Shown here: piece after piece, positions 1 through 8,756 of the stretch
Position numbering within the stretch: position 1 is the first letter of the stretch
Layout of the letters: every line of letters starts with the position of its first letter
Assembly: GCA_026770575.1 (NCBI GenBank)
Contig: MU657261.1
Coordinates: forward strand, 38,857 to 67,614
Length of the DNA stretch: 28,758 nucleotides
Direction: 5' to 3'
Origin: Pelagophyceae sp. CCMP2097
Lineage: Eukaryota > Sar > Pelagophyceae
Position numbers and translations under genes: made by a program
Notes under the pieces: model-generated
Told to the model about the DNA's origin: nothing
The model's input: the letters and a program-made list of their open reading frames with translations, nothing else
Databases searched by the model: none

Positions 1-135
1 GATTCCAATGAGGCTCCTGCTCGACCTCAACTCCCAATTTTAGCGATCGCATCAACCACCAACCGCTAAATCGGCCGAGTTGCTGTTTTTTTCTTCCCAA
101 AGGTGGAACCTCACGGATGGACCCGGCGACGGACG

Positions 136-171
<36 letters not shown>

Positions 172-268
172 TAATTGCCCCTGGTAATCCTTCAATCAAA
201 GGACCCGAAGGGCCCTTGCCGTAAACTGACGTTGAAAAAAAGGCAAGGACCCTTCGGGTCCTGAAAAA
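1..268. repeat. Dispersed 265-bp repeat, copy 1
   Basis: This stretch is repeated with few changes at 1012-1276. Shared blocks include the opening GATTCCAATGAGGCTCCTGC, a GACA/GACG microsatellite, and a closing hairpin. The copy starts at the first base of the window, so it may extend further left. It has no coding potential; it behaves like a short non-autonomous interspersed element. Confidence 0.85.
200..262. other. Long hairpin in repeat copy 1
   Basis: The 21-base arms at 200-220 and 242-262 are inverted complements with one G-T type mismatch (AGGACCCGAAGGGCCCTTGCC on the left is longer than needed to show: key core GGACCCGAAGGG). The loop is 21 bases. An A-run follows. The same hairpin ends the second repeat copy. 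Confidence 0.8.
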
Positions 269-299
269 AAACAAGATTTTCGAAAAAGTGATTATTTTT

Positions 300-1000
300 T
301 AAAGGGTAAAACAAAAGCGTCGGATGATTTTCAGCCACATTGAAAAAGATTTAAAAAAAAGGAGAAGGAAAAAATGTTTGCGGAAATATAAGTTGGAAAT
401 TCGAGGTAAAGATTTAAAAGTTCGCGAAAAAAACCAGATTGAAAACCCGCTTATCGACCTTGTAAATTTAAACGGAAATTTTGACATTTGTTTAAACTTT
501 AATAGAACTTGCAGGTCGAGGCAAAATTAAAATCCTTTACTTTGAAAGAGAAAAATGATTTTAAGATTTAATTAAGGATATGATATGATCTTAAATAGAA
601 AACGAGGGTCGAGGCTAAAATAAAATCCTTTACTTTGAAAGAGAAAAATGATTTTAAGATTTAAGGATTTGATATAATCTTTTATAGAAAAGATCCGAAA
701 GGGGGTCAGAGGTCCTCCCTTATAGGAAAGATCCGAGGGAGGGGGTTAGAGGGGTGTCCCCTCAACATTTTTTTTCTTCTTTTTAAAATAAGAAAATCGA
801 TCCGAGGGAGGGGTCAGATTGAATAACTGGATATGTACTATCAAAATATATTACAAGAGTGCGCCGGAGGCACACGGAGGGCCCGACTTCGAGCGAAGGA
901 TACAGAAAAATCCCATTGCAATGCCCACGTAAATAATTAAAATAATAAAACTAATCGCTGAATTTTGCGGCCGACCAGTTTTGGACCTGTGACCAAGAAC
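300..1000. other. AT-rich stretch without a recognisable gene
   Basis: Open frames here are short, low in complexity and Lys/Asn-rich. The stretch holds a direct repeat (about 508-571 and 604-664, sharing ATCCTTTACTTTGAAAGAG) and three purine-rich variants of GATCCGAGGGAGGGGGT between 690 and 815. Nothing suggests a function. Confidence 0.6.
508..664. repeat. Two-copy direct repeat of about 60 bp
   Basis: Bases 508-571 and 604-664 share GGTCGAGGC followed by AAAATCCTTTACTTTGAAAG and a common TTTTAAGATTTAA end, with a spacing of about 94 bp. The spacing sequences also resemble each other, so this may be a decayed two-unit tandem repeat. Confidence 0.75.
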
Positions 1001-1011
1001 TTCTTCTATGA

Positions 1012-1276
1012 TGATTCCAATGAGGCTCCTGCTTGACCTCCATTCCCAATTTAAGCAATCGCATCAACCACCAATCGCTGAATCGGCCGAGTTGCCACCC
1101 TTTTCTTCCCAAATATGGAACCTCACGGATTTACCCGGGGACAGAAGGGCAGACAGACGGACAGACGGACAGACAAAATTGCCCTGGTAATCCTTCAATC
1201 AAAGGACCCGAAGGGCCCTTGCCATAAACTGACGTTGATTAAACGGCAAGGACCCTTCGGGTCCTCATTAATAAAA
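1012..1276. repeat. Dispersed 265-bp repeat, copy 2
   Basis: Second copy of the element at 1-268, in the same orientation. It differs by scattered substitutions and small changes in the GACA/GACG microsatellite. Its hairpin arms at 1203-1223 and 1245-1265 are conserved, while the loop bases differ. This indicates selection on the hairpin or a recent common source. Confidence 0.85.
1203..1265. other. Long hairpin in repeat copy 2
   Basis: The 21-base arms 1203-1223 and 1245-1265 carry the same sequence as in copy 1 and enclose a 21-base loop that has changed. There is no adjacent gene for which it could be a terminator. Confidence 0.8.
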
Positions 1277-1544
1277 AAATTTATAAACAAAAAGATAAAA
1301 ATGATGCGTCAAATGGTATAAATAAAAATATTATATATAGATATATATATAAACAGTGAAATAAATAAGAATTTAATCGTACGTCAGGAACAAAAAAAAA
1401 GAAAGATAGATGGAATATCCAAATGAAGGCTAAGGATGGAGGTGTATAATTAAATAAAAAATATAAATCACATAGCGATATGATGAGATGTTCAGAGAAC
1501 CTTATAACATCCAGACAACATTTATATTATTATTTAAAGGGAAG

Positions 1545-2243
1545 TGATGTTATCACAAAAGGCACACGTGCACCGAAGTATTATTTTCAAATTACTAAAT
1601 TAAAGATAAGATTGTTATTCATAACGATATTCAAAACCTTGAGGGGGTTTAACTGTGAGTTATTCCGGCATTGAGTCAGAAGGTTCTGTAATATCCTTTT
1701 CGATATAATTATCTATTGGATGAGGTTCCCATCCTTTTTTTTCCGCGATAAGTAGCATGTGGTTTCATTTTTCGGCATGCGCGCTTCCAATGCTTTTAGG
1801 GTCCTGGTATGTAGTAAAATTGAAGATAGACGCCAGACTCTCTCTTTCGTTCAAGGAGCCTTTAAAGTCATACCAGGTGTTCGAACGAGGGGTGTACGAA
1901 TATGTACCAGCAATTTCTTCATATTTTCTAGATAAATGGTTAACAACAGTTACACTGATACTTAAAACGGTAAAATATTTTTTTTTCTCGTTTCCCATTT
2001 AATTTTTACTTCTTCAAATTTAACTTCGGCTTCCAAAAATCTTATATTGAAAGACTAAGTGCAAGTAAGTATTGAACCATCAGATATTTGATCTGTAATA
2101 TTGTAGGGATTTGTTCCAAGTAAAACAAGAAAAATATCTTCTGTTTTATCAACTCAGTAAAAATTGGATGTCTTGTCGCTAAAATTTCTGTTCTTTGTAA
2201 ATTCTTGTGGAGTAGAATTGGAATAAATTCTTTTAGAAAGCAT
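1545..2243 (-). pseudogene. Broken AT-rich gene of unknown function
   Basis: Reading the minus strand from an ATG at 2243-2241 gives a coherent protein-like frame of about 230 codons. Segments such as DIFLVLLGTNPYNITDQ, RFLEAEVKFEEVKIKWE, GTYSYTPRSNTWYDFKG and LTVKPPQGFEYRYE have varied, natural composition. The frame is broken by a TGA (2156-2154), a TAG (2057-2055), a one-base shift in an A-run near 1985, a TGA (1767-1765) and TAA codons at 1662, 1617 and 1602. I recognise no family. The longest intact part is 1765-1998. Its neighbour on the plus strand starts about 360 bp away in the opposite direction, and both share the AT-rich composition, unlike the GC-rich mobile genes further right. 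A fragment of an AT-rich viral or foreign genome is possible, but this is inference. Confidence 0.45.
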
Positions 2244-2601
2244 CGCTGTATTTTTTCGTTAATTGGAATCCTTAAGATTAATCAATTTAAAAAAAAATAT
2301 CACGAAGTTCCACGATATAATTAATCTGGAAGAACAATTCGAAAACGCGGATAAAACAGATTTGTTTCATTTTACGCTATAACAATGTACAATGCTAAAA
2401 CTAATAGGAAAATGCGTATAAAAATTGGATGGAGTACGTTTTTGACACAAAGGCTTTTATAGTTATTCATTGCCTTTGCATGTCGTTTTTAAATTTATTT
2501 TGTATATAAAGAATAAAAATAAAGTTAAAAAATCGTTTAAGGGAATAAGAAAACCGGTTACAAGATATATCAGAAGACGTTTATTATAGAAGTAAATCTT
2601 G

Positions 2602-3348
2602 ATTGAATCGAAGGAAATTGCTTTAAAAAAACCTTGTTTTTAGTTATACAACGAAAATCCCGGTTCTTATCTTGAGCCTCTTTCTCATCCAACTCAGACA
2701 ATTCGTGGTAATGTTAAAATGGTGCCGTTTATTTAATAAATTTATTCTGTTATATATAATGGAGTTTAATGATATAAAAACATCGAATATTTAAGAAGAA
2801 ATTATTTATATAAAAGATGTTGTTATTGAGAATGCTAAACTGGTTGTTGAGAAAAGTGATGACTCAATTTTAATAGAAATTCCTCAACCTTTTTATTTAT
2901 AAAAAAATACAGGACTTTTGAATAGGATATTTGAAATCTCAGATAATTAAAATGAAGAATTGTTTATCAAAATCCCGATAACAAATATCAGAGATGTCTT
3001 CACAATTAGGAGAGTATTTGGTGATATTAAAATATTATTTAAGTATAGAAAATATTAATTCGAGAAACTTAAAAGTGGAGCAGGGGGGCCAAGGTAATAA
3101 AGGAAATCAAGGCAATACTGGAAGTCTAGGCATTCAGGGATTTTCTGGCTTGATTGGGGTGGATGGTATTATGGGACTTACTGGCATTTCAATGAAAGGC
3201 AATACAGGCGATCGAGGCAAAACAGGCGATACAGGCGATCGAGGCGCCGCTGGAAAGGATAGCGATTCTGAAAAACGGTGTCGATGCAGTTATTTACTCA
3301 GTAATAAATCCGAAAACCTTAAATAATGAAGCGGAATTTTCATTATAA
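2602..3348 (+). pseudogene. Collagen-like Gly-X-Y protein, broken
   Basis: The clearest part is an open frame from 2994 to 3326 with about 19 Gly-X-Y triplets (roughly 3084-3263; for example GNKGNQGNTGSLGIQGFSG and GDRGKTGDTGDRG), with one break of the triplet register. Upstream, coding-like sequence in two other frames (YNENPGSYLEPLSHPTQ; KDVVIENAKLVVEKSDDS; KIPITNIRDVF) leads into the collagen tract. One extra G in the run near 3083 would explain the last frame change. The upstream frames contain TAG 2641, TAA 2734, 2737, 2792, 2900, 2948 and 3056. After the tract a shifted frame reads NGVDAVIYSVINPKTLNNEA before TAA at 3346. Collagen-like proteins of this kind are common in giant viruses, phage fibres and bacterial surface proteins. 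The source here is not proven. The true start is uncertain. Confidence 0.55.
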
Positions 3349-3382
3349 TATAATTTCATTTATTGAAAATAAATGAAAATTC
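3334..3382. terminator. Hairpin just after the collagen-like gene
   Basis: The arms GAATTTTCATT (3334-3344) and AATGAAAATTC (3372-3382) are perfect complements. A second inner pair (TTTCATTTAT / ATAAATGAAA) nests inside. It lies within about 10-55 bases of the stop codons of the collagen-like frames, a position suiting a 3'-end signal. The role is inferred. Confidence 0.4.
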
Positions 3383-3602
3383 GGAGCTAATGTCATTTTC
3401 CCAAAACTAAACAAAACAGGAATACTGAGCAGGGGATGGACTTGTTTTTAATTCATTTTTTCATTTAAAATAACAACATTTATAAACTTTGATGCGAGTG
3501 GACTGCTTGGTGTAAAAATAAGTATTATACACAAAACCCGAAATAGATGTAAATATTTTTGTTTTATCAAATGCTGACAATATACGTCTTAAATCCAAAA
3601 AC

Positions 3603-3624
3603 GTGCACATTTTGAAATGTGCAC
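3603..3624. other. Perfect palindrome
   Basis: GTGCACATTT and AAATGTGCAC flank a TG, giving a 22-base near-perfect palindrome followed by a T-run. It sits just left of the 59-bp tandem array. It could be a cruciform or a terminator, but no gene ends here. Confidence 0.6.
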
Positions 3625-3635
3625 ATTTTTTTGAA

Positions 3636-3850
3636 CATGAAGTTGAACAAAAACACGACAATGAAGTTGATTGGCACATCAACGTGCAAGTTACCAAACA
3701 TTGAACTTAAAACACCGCAATGAAGTCGAGTGACACATCGACGTGCAAGTGACAAAACATTGTACTTAAAACACCGCAATGAAGTCGAGTGGCACATCGA
3801 CGTGCAAGTGACAAAATATTGTACTCAAAACACCGCAATGAAGTCGAGTG
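3636..3850. repeat. 59-bp tandem repeat array
   Basis: The landmark GAAGT(C)GAGTGGCACATC recurs at 3663, 3722, 3781 and 3840, an exact 59-bp period; a partial unit precedes it. Units share CGTGCAAGTGACAAAACATT and ACACCGCAATGAAGTCGAGT. The left unit is the most diverged. The array resumes at 4029 after a foreign segment. Confidence 0.9.
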
Positions 3851-3852
3851 GC

Positions 3853-4028
3853 ACCGCAAGTAAGTGCCAAAGTGCCTGGCGCCCCGCAATTGCATGAGGG
3901 GGTCAAGCGCAAAGCGCACAAACCACCCCCGCGGCACGGCACCCGGACCCATTGGTCCGGGAGCCAGCCTTTGGAACCGACTAGTCATGCATACCCTCTT
4001 GGGCCAGCCCCACCCAGGGTGGATCTTA
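3853..4028. mobile_element. Foreign segment inside the 59-bp array
   Basis: About 175 bp of unrelated GC-rich sequence interrupts the array between GTGGCAC and GCAAGTGACAAAAC. Its borders show similar 9-mers (GCAAGTAAG and GCAAGCAAG), which might be an imperfect target duplication. It holds a perfect hairpin (CCCGGACC, 4-base loop, GGTCCGGG, 3942-3961). No clear terminal inverted repeat was found, so the class is unknown. Confidence 0.45.
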
Positions 4029-4085
4029 AGCAAGCAAGTGACAAAACAATGTACTCAAACACCGCAATGAAGTCGAGTACCGAGT
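4029..4085. repeat. Last unit of the 59-bp array
   Basis: GCAAGTGACAAAACAATGTA and ACACCGCAATGAAGTCGAGT continue the array after the insertion, which shows that the intervening segment is a later arrival. Confidence 0.8.
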
Positions 4086-4236
4086 TGCGTTTGATATCGA
4101 CATAGTAATTGATATGCATCGTTTCACGCGCCGCTGGCGGTTTCCTATTTACCCCAGCGGCCCTTCTCCACCCCGTCGGCGGCGATCCCCGATGCTCTTA
4201 CACGTTCCCGCGGCCGCCGACCGCCAGCCATTCGCT

Positions 4237-4666
4237 GTCTCGATTCCAGCGGCGCCGGCCTCACGCGCCGTAGGCTCGCACACCGAGGCGAGTAGGGCGG
4301 CGACTGGCGTCGTGCACGACAGGCCGCCGCCTCTGCCGCTGCCGCGGTGTGCAGCTTTAACGAGAGCCGCGTCAAAGGCCGCAAACGATGGGCTCCCTTG
4401 GGCGCCCACTGGAGTGACTGTGGCGCCCGCGGGCGGCACGGCGGAGGACGTGGCGTCACGGTGGCCGGGGCGTCCTCGAGCGCCACGGCGGCCGGGGCGC
4501 CCACAGGCAGCCGGGGAGCTCGCGAGCGCTGGGTGTCTCGATTCCAGCGGCGCCGGCCGAACGCGCCGAAGGCCTCACGCGCCGAAGGCTCGCACGTCGT
4601 GGCGAGTAGGGCGGCGACTGGCGTCGTGCACGACGGGCCGCCGCCTCAGCCGCTGCCGCGGCGTGC
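4237..4666. repeat. Pair of direct repeats of about 115-130 bp
   Basis: Bases 4237-4352 and 4536-4666 share GTCTCGATTCCAGCGGCGCC, GAGTAGGGCGGCGACTGGCG and TCGTGCACGAC, then a CCGCCGCCTC...GCTGCCGCGG end. The second copy holds an extra internal duplication of ACGCGCCGAAGG. The sequence is about 75% GC, so long open frames on both strands are expected by chance and I do not call them genes. Confidence 0.8.
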
Positions 4667-4699
4667 CAAAAAAATAAAATTAATTAAATTTTCAGCGAT

Positions 4700-4790
4700 A
4701 TCATCGTCAAAAAAAGATTACCAGAATCGCACTCACAACCTAAGCTATGAGTTGCCGAGCGCAACTGAAGTGACTCTTCGCTGGTCTCGT
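4700..4790 (-). other. Degenerate tRNA-like / SINE-like sequence
   Basis: On the minus strand, a region resembling an internal pol III A box (near 4760) is followed by GAGTGCGATTCT, one base from a B-box core, and a T7 run at 4701-4707. The acceptor and T stems do not pair, so it is not a functional tRNA. It may be a decayed tRNA-derived SINE; confidence is low. Confidence 0.25.
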
Positions 4791-4799
4791 CCTACATGG

Positions 4800-5290
4800 T
4801 AGTGTTACGGGATCTTTCGGTATTGAGACTTCTGTCGAACGCAGCCACCACTGACTGGAGCCGAGGACCACAGCGTAAGCATATGCTCGACATGCTCATC
4901 AGGGTGGATTCTCGCTGAAATAATTATTGCCACAACCGGTGTGAAGAATTTGGAGCACTACTGATCTGAATCGGGGTCCCGAGACGCATGCTAGGTACGT
5001 TCGTGGCCTAGTTCTCCAGACTTTGATGCTCGCCGTTCTTCGCTGCTTGCTGCTCCATATTTGATCCACATTACTTTCTTTAAAATGTCAGTGAAATTTG
5101 ATATATAAACATAGCTACTTAACACGGAAAATCCGGGCTGGCCCTGACGATGAAACAAAGGCGCCTTCTCCGTTTAACGTGGCAAACGCGGCCGACTCGA
5201 ATTCCACTAGCAAGCGGCAGAGCTCACGCCGTCTCGTTGGACGTTCCGGGGAGGTGCGCACCTTCATTCCTTTGACCCGTTGGTGGAACA
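4800..5290. other. No gene seen
   Basis: Mixed-composition sequence with short frames only. No repeat of the window and no RNA-like fold was recognised in it. Confidence 0.5.
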
Positions 5291-5826
5291 ACGGGGCCTC
5301 TTAACCGCGCGCGCTTGTCCAAGGGGTGCGCTACAACTGACTGTAGGTCGCACGACAGCCATCGCGATGGTCTCGGACGTCAGCAGCCGCAACGGCGGTG
5401 TGCCACGCGTGTCTCGGCTGCGCGGGGCGGGCTTTCCGGGTCCCGCTAAGGAACGTCGGTTTCGTACGGGGCCTTTGGAGTGCTTGCTGAACACGGCGCT
5501 GCTCGACGCACTGCCAGCGTCCGTCTCGAAGGCGCCGGACGCGCGTGTCCCGAAGGCGCTGTACGCCCATGCCGTCTCGATGGCGCCGCAAGCGCGACCG
5601 GCGCCTCCGAGTCTGCACGCGTTCCCGCGTTTCTTGCCGCGCTCCGCGCTCGCGGCGAAGAGGCTCGCGTGGAGCAGCTCAAGAACCAAGCGCCGCCGGC
5701 GCCCTCTGTCGCCGTGACCATGTGCGCCTTTTTTGAAGACGTTCATCTCCCGATGTCGGGGAAGCGACGGCACTCTGCGTTCAAAAAGGACGTAGGACCG
5801 GCGACGGATCGTGGGGCCTCCAAGAC

Positions 5827-6246
5827 ATGCTGCTGCGCGCCATGTACAAGACGAGGACCGTGAAACCCAGCGACTGCGGCGTCGCCCGCGGCCCACTGTC
5901 CTTGCAAGACTCGCTCGTCGTACAGATGCTGCTGCGCGCCGCGAAAGAGGCATCGTTGCACAACCCAATCGCCGCGGACATGCTGCTGGGGGGCGCACAC
6001 AAGGCGGCGATCGTCGATCGCCGCGGGGGCGGCCGCGCGGCGGGCCCGCTACCGTCGGGGAAATCGCACGGTGTGAACTCGCTGCTGCTTGCCGCGGCGC
6101 AACAGGCGCCCTTGCGGGACTCAAGTGTGGTGCCGCCGGCTGCAGCGCACGACACATCCGCCACGCTCGCCTCGGTGCGTCGTCTGTCGCGGCGAACGAC
6201 GAGGGGGGGGCTCGGAGGATTAGTCCATCCGTCCGTCCAACTTTGA
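5827..6246 (+). CDS. Possible fragment of a Leu/Ala repeat protein
   Basis: This open frame contains four copies of a degenerate motif centred on (D/Q/N)-x-LL-x-A-A-x-x-A: DMLLRAMYK near 5827, QMLLRAAKEASLHNP near 5922, DMLLGGAHKAAIVD near 5977 and SLLLAAAQQAPLRD near 6075. The repetition is visible in the DNA as ATGCTGCTG(C/G)GC. A repeated peptide motif argues for real coding in the past, but frames on both strands of this GC-rich stretch are open, no start signal is clear, and no family is recognised. It may equally be a GC-rich tandem repeat that happens to be open. Confidence 0.25.
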   Translation: MLLRAMYKTRTVKPSDCGVARGPLSLQDSLVVQMLLRAAKEASLHNPIAADMLLGGAHKAAIVDRRGGGRAAGPLPSGKSHGVNSLLLAAAQQAPLRDSSVVPPAAAHDTSATLASVRRLSRRTTRGGLGGLVHPSVQL

Positions 6247-6417
6247 GAGAATGCCGCACTGGCAAGTCGAACAAAACACCACCCATCTAGGAATCCTATA
6301 GCACTCGCCTGCGAATCCTACGAATTTTTCAATTGAAATTAAAAAGCTTAGCACTCGCAGGATTCCGAGGAAGTTGGAGTGGATCGTCTGGTGCGACACG
6401 GCTCCGGGTGCGCCTTC

Positions 6418-6943
6418 GGCCCGATTCTCGCTGCAGACCCCAGCGGAAAGGTGAATCATGGGGCGCGCCGCGTTTTCACCGCAAACGGGCACGTATCGGC
6501 GGCGCTCTGGCCTCGGGTCCGACGGGTGTTCGTCGCGCAACCGGGATTAGCGGCCCCTGCGCGGCTGGCGGGGCCCGGCGCAGTCCCCGCTGGCGGAGCC
6601 CGGTCCAGGTGTGCCCGGAGAGGACCGAACCGGTCGATACCGTCGTGACGACGCGTTCTTGCCGCGCACTCTTAGCGGGCCGCAGGCGTCACCGGCCAGA
6701 GCGACGTGGATACGCGCCCGTCGGCGGCGGCACCGCGGCCAGCCCAATGATTTACCCCACCGGGGGTTGCGGTAGCGAAACCGGGGACCTCACGGCCGCG
6801 CAAGACACCGATCCCGATTCGACCGGGGCGGCCCGGCGCGGTCCCGCGGCCAGAGCGACGCGCCAACGCACCCGTTGGCGGCGGCACTGCGGCTAGCCCA
6901 ATGCTTTGCCCCCCCGGGGGCGGCGGCAGCGAAACCGGGGCCT
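6418..6943. repeat. Three copies of a 95-bp repeat, one inverted
   Basis: Copies lie at 6418-6512 (minus orientation), 6693-6788 (plus) and 6848-6943 (plus). All read GGCCAGAGCG...GCCCGT...GCCCAATGMTTT...AGCGAAACCGGGG. Translated in register, all three give variants of RPERRxYxPVxGxxAAxPMI followed by a Gly-rich stretch and SE(T/N). The peptide agreement between an inverted copy and two direct copies suggests descent from a coding sequence, though none lies in a complete gene now. Confidence 0.7.
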
Positions 6944-6949
6944 TTGCAA

Positions 6950-8280
6950 GAGCGCGCGCCCGACTCCACCAGACGAGCAGAGCCTACGGACAGGGGTTCG
7001 TTACTGAACAAACGATTTTTGACAAAAGCTGGAACGGCCACGAGGTACGGCGCATGCTATTGGGGCGACTCTGGCGGGTATCTGCAAGTGTCCCCGACGT
7101 CGATAGAGCGTCTGGAATAAATCGCCAAAATAGTAACTTCAGCGACGAGTTCTCCGTACGTCTTGGCGGATGGCGCGCTCGCGCTGCACTATCCAGAGGG
7201 TGAGCAAAGCAGCAAGGGGCACTTTTGTGGCCGAAATATGTATTTTTTGTACTTTGCTCCAGAGAGCGTGGAAGGTTCTAATTTTTGCGTAGGCGCCTAC
7301 ATACACGGGCTCGCGCTGTTTACCGAAAAGTACTGCGAAGGTAACTCTCACGCCCGTCACTTTGTCGCCATATAATAAATATTTAGCGATCCGATCCTTG
7401 GGCGAAGGAAAAAAACGTGTTGCAGGTCGCCTAACTCCTTACTTTTGTTCGGTAAACGACGCCAGCCCGTGTCTTCGTAGGTGCGTCGAGCTACCCCCTG
7501 GATATACGACCTTTTTGAGAAATCGAAAAACGAAAAGCGACTATCGCTCGTCCCCAGGCAGCTAAGACACTGCAGGGCGATGTCACGTCGCCTTGATGCA
7601 CCCTGGAGGCACACTCTCATCAAGCTGGCCGTCTCAGAGACCTCGAGAAAGTCGTTTTTTCTCTGTTCCAGGAGAGGATTTGTTTCGTAATGAACCCTTT
7701 CTACGACCCCTACAAGGGGTATCGGCGATGAAACCGGTCTCAAGTGGCGCAAAGTTTTGGCTCTCCTAGGCCGCCCGCGGGCGTGGGTGTGGTCGCTATG
7801 GGCTTCCCTACCCCCCCGGGTGTCCGTGAAATGATCAGCCGCGTGGAGGGCGCCTTGCAAGGGCGCGAACAAGCGCTTCCCCCAATATAATGGACTCGAT
7901 AAAATCTTTATTTGCCTTCTTACCTTGATTTTGACTTGATTTTGCCTCCTCTATCGGAAAGGTTCGGGCCCGGCTGGCAATCGCAGGACCGCAGGGATCG
8001 AAATTCTGGCTATGTGGCTTGGTGGGTCCATACGCACTGGGGTGGTATTTGATCGATCCTATAAGGTTGCCGCGAGTGGCGCTTCACACGAGCCAAAACA
8101 GACGTTTAGATTTTCAGTTTGAGCGTTTTTAACAAACAATTTCTATAGGATCGGGCATCGTGGGACTCAGCGCGGCGTCCTCTATCACCCACAACAGGAG
8201 CGAAACAGCCCCCGACGAAAACTGCGATTGCCAGAAAGTCCTTGGTGTTATAAGCGATACCCCCTGTATTGCCTGGGAGT
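6950..8280. other. No gene assigned
   Basis: Several open frames of 60-170 codons exist on both strands (for example 7163-7375 plus and 7357-7872 minus), but they overlap, lack recognisable motifs and have no supporting start or splice signals. I treat them as chance frames. No repeat family of this window was found here. Confidence 0.45.
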
Positions 8281-8284
8281 CCAA

Positions 8285-8319
8285 AAGTCAGTTAAATTTG
8301 ATTTCATCAAATCTGACTT
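8285..8319. other. Imperfect hairpin
   Basis: AAGTCAG...AAATTTGAT pairs with ATCAAAT...CTGACTT around a 3-base loop, with a small bulge; CCAA and TTGG extend it on either side. It may be the remains of a small inverted-repeat element. Confidence 0.45.
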
Positions 8320-8453
8320 ATTGGGCTCGCAGGCGAGTGCCATCTTTAGGCCGATGCTGCCTTGGCGCTTTTGGGCGGCTGTGCGACGGCGCCGCTGACA
8401 GGCGTCGCTGTGGGGGCGGTGGGGACGGGTGGAGGTGTTTGGAATGCGCGGAC

Positions 8454-8604
8454 CATCGCGGCATCATGCCGTTCCTATTCCCGCCGAGGGAACCCTAACC
8501 CTTGCGGAAGATTCCATCCCCGAAGGAATCCTAACCCTCACAAATCCGTGAACCCTAACCCCCAAATACATAACACAGTTCTAACTCTGACTGTGGGCAC
8601 TACG
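8454..8604 (+). repeat. 5' LTR of the miniature element
   Basis: Begins CATCGCGGCATC and ends GGGCACTACG. Matches 9132-9281 with a few substitutions and one indel. It contains three CCCTAAC-type motifs. The ends do not show the canonical TG...CA, so borders rest on the flanking duplication, on the polypurine tract before the 3' copy, and on the PBS after this copy. Confidence 0.8.
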
Positions 8605-8618
8605 GGTTATGGGCCCAG
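8605..8618 (+). promoter_or_regulatory. PBS for a half initiator tRNA-Met
   Basis: GGTTATGGGCCCAG directly follows the LTR. It is an exact complement of the anticodon arm of eukaryotic initiator tRNA-Met (CTGGGCCCATAACC). Drosophila copia and yeast Ty5 are primed by such a cleaved 5' half tRNA rather than by the tRNA 3' end. The match indicates the same priming mode here. Confidence 0.8.
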
Positions 8619-8619
8619 G

Positions 8620-8680
8620 TACACAATCGCTTGCGGATGGTCTCGGGTTCGATTCCCGCAGGGGGCACACGATTTTGGCG
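8620..8680 (+). other. tRNA B-box-like sequence
   Basis: GGTTCGATTCC at about 8647-8657 is a perfect pol III B box inside CGGGTTCGATTCCCG, which folds as a T-arm. The upstream part does not form a tRNA cloverleaf and there is no matching acceptor 5' strand. It may be a tRNA fragment captured during reverse transcription, or chance. Confidence 0.35.
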
Positions 8681-8756
8681 AGTGTTACCCTGGTAAGCCT
8701 CCACTCCCTAGCGGCCACGTGTCTCGTCATCCTGCGTGTAACCGCCCTTCGGCATA

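Noticed and set aside
120..180. CRISPR-like short repeats (GACA/GACG units)
   Set aside because: This is a simple tetranucleotide microsatellite without spacers.
1810..1830. AAAATTGA box as a mimivirus-type early promoter
   Set aside because: It lies inside the minus-strand pseudogene, upstream of nothing, and is likely by chance in AT-rich DNA.
4114..4677. Overlapping frames of 119-187 codons on both strands
   Set aside because: They cover a GC-rich direct repeat and contain mostly Arg, Ala, Pro and Gly; expected by chance.
5264..6286. A 340-codon minus-strand open frame
   Set aside because: It is Arg/Ala-rich, has no motif, and long frames are open on both strands in this very GC-rich stretch.
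7163..7872. Opposing frames of 70 and 171 codons
   Set aside because: No domain, no splice or start signals, and the two overlap on opposite strands.
8605..8680. A tRNA gene
   Set aside because: The T-arm and B box are perfect, but the acceptor 5' strand, D arm and anticodon arm cannot be formed.
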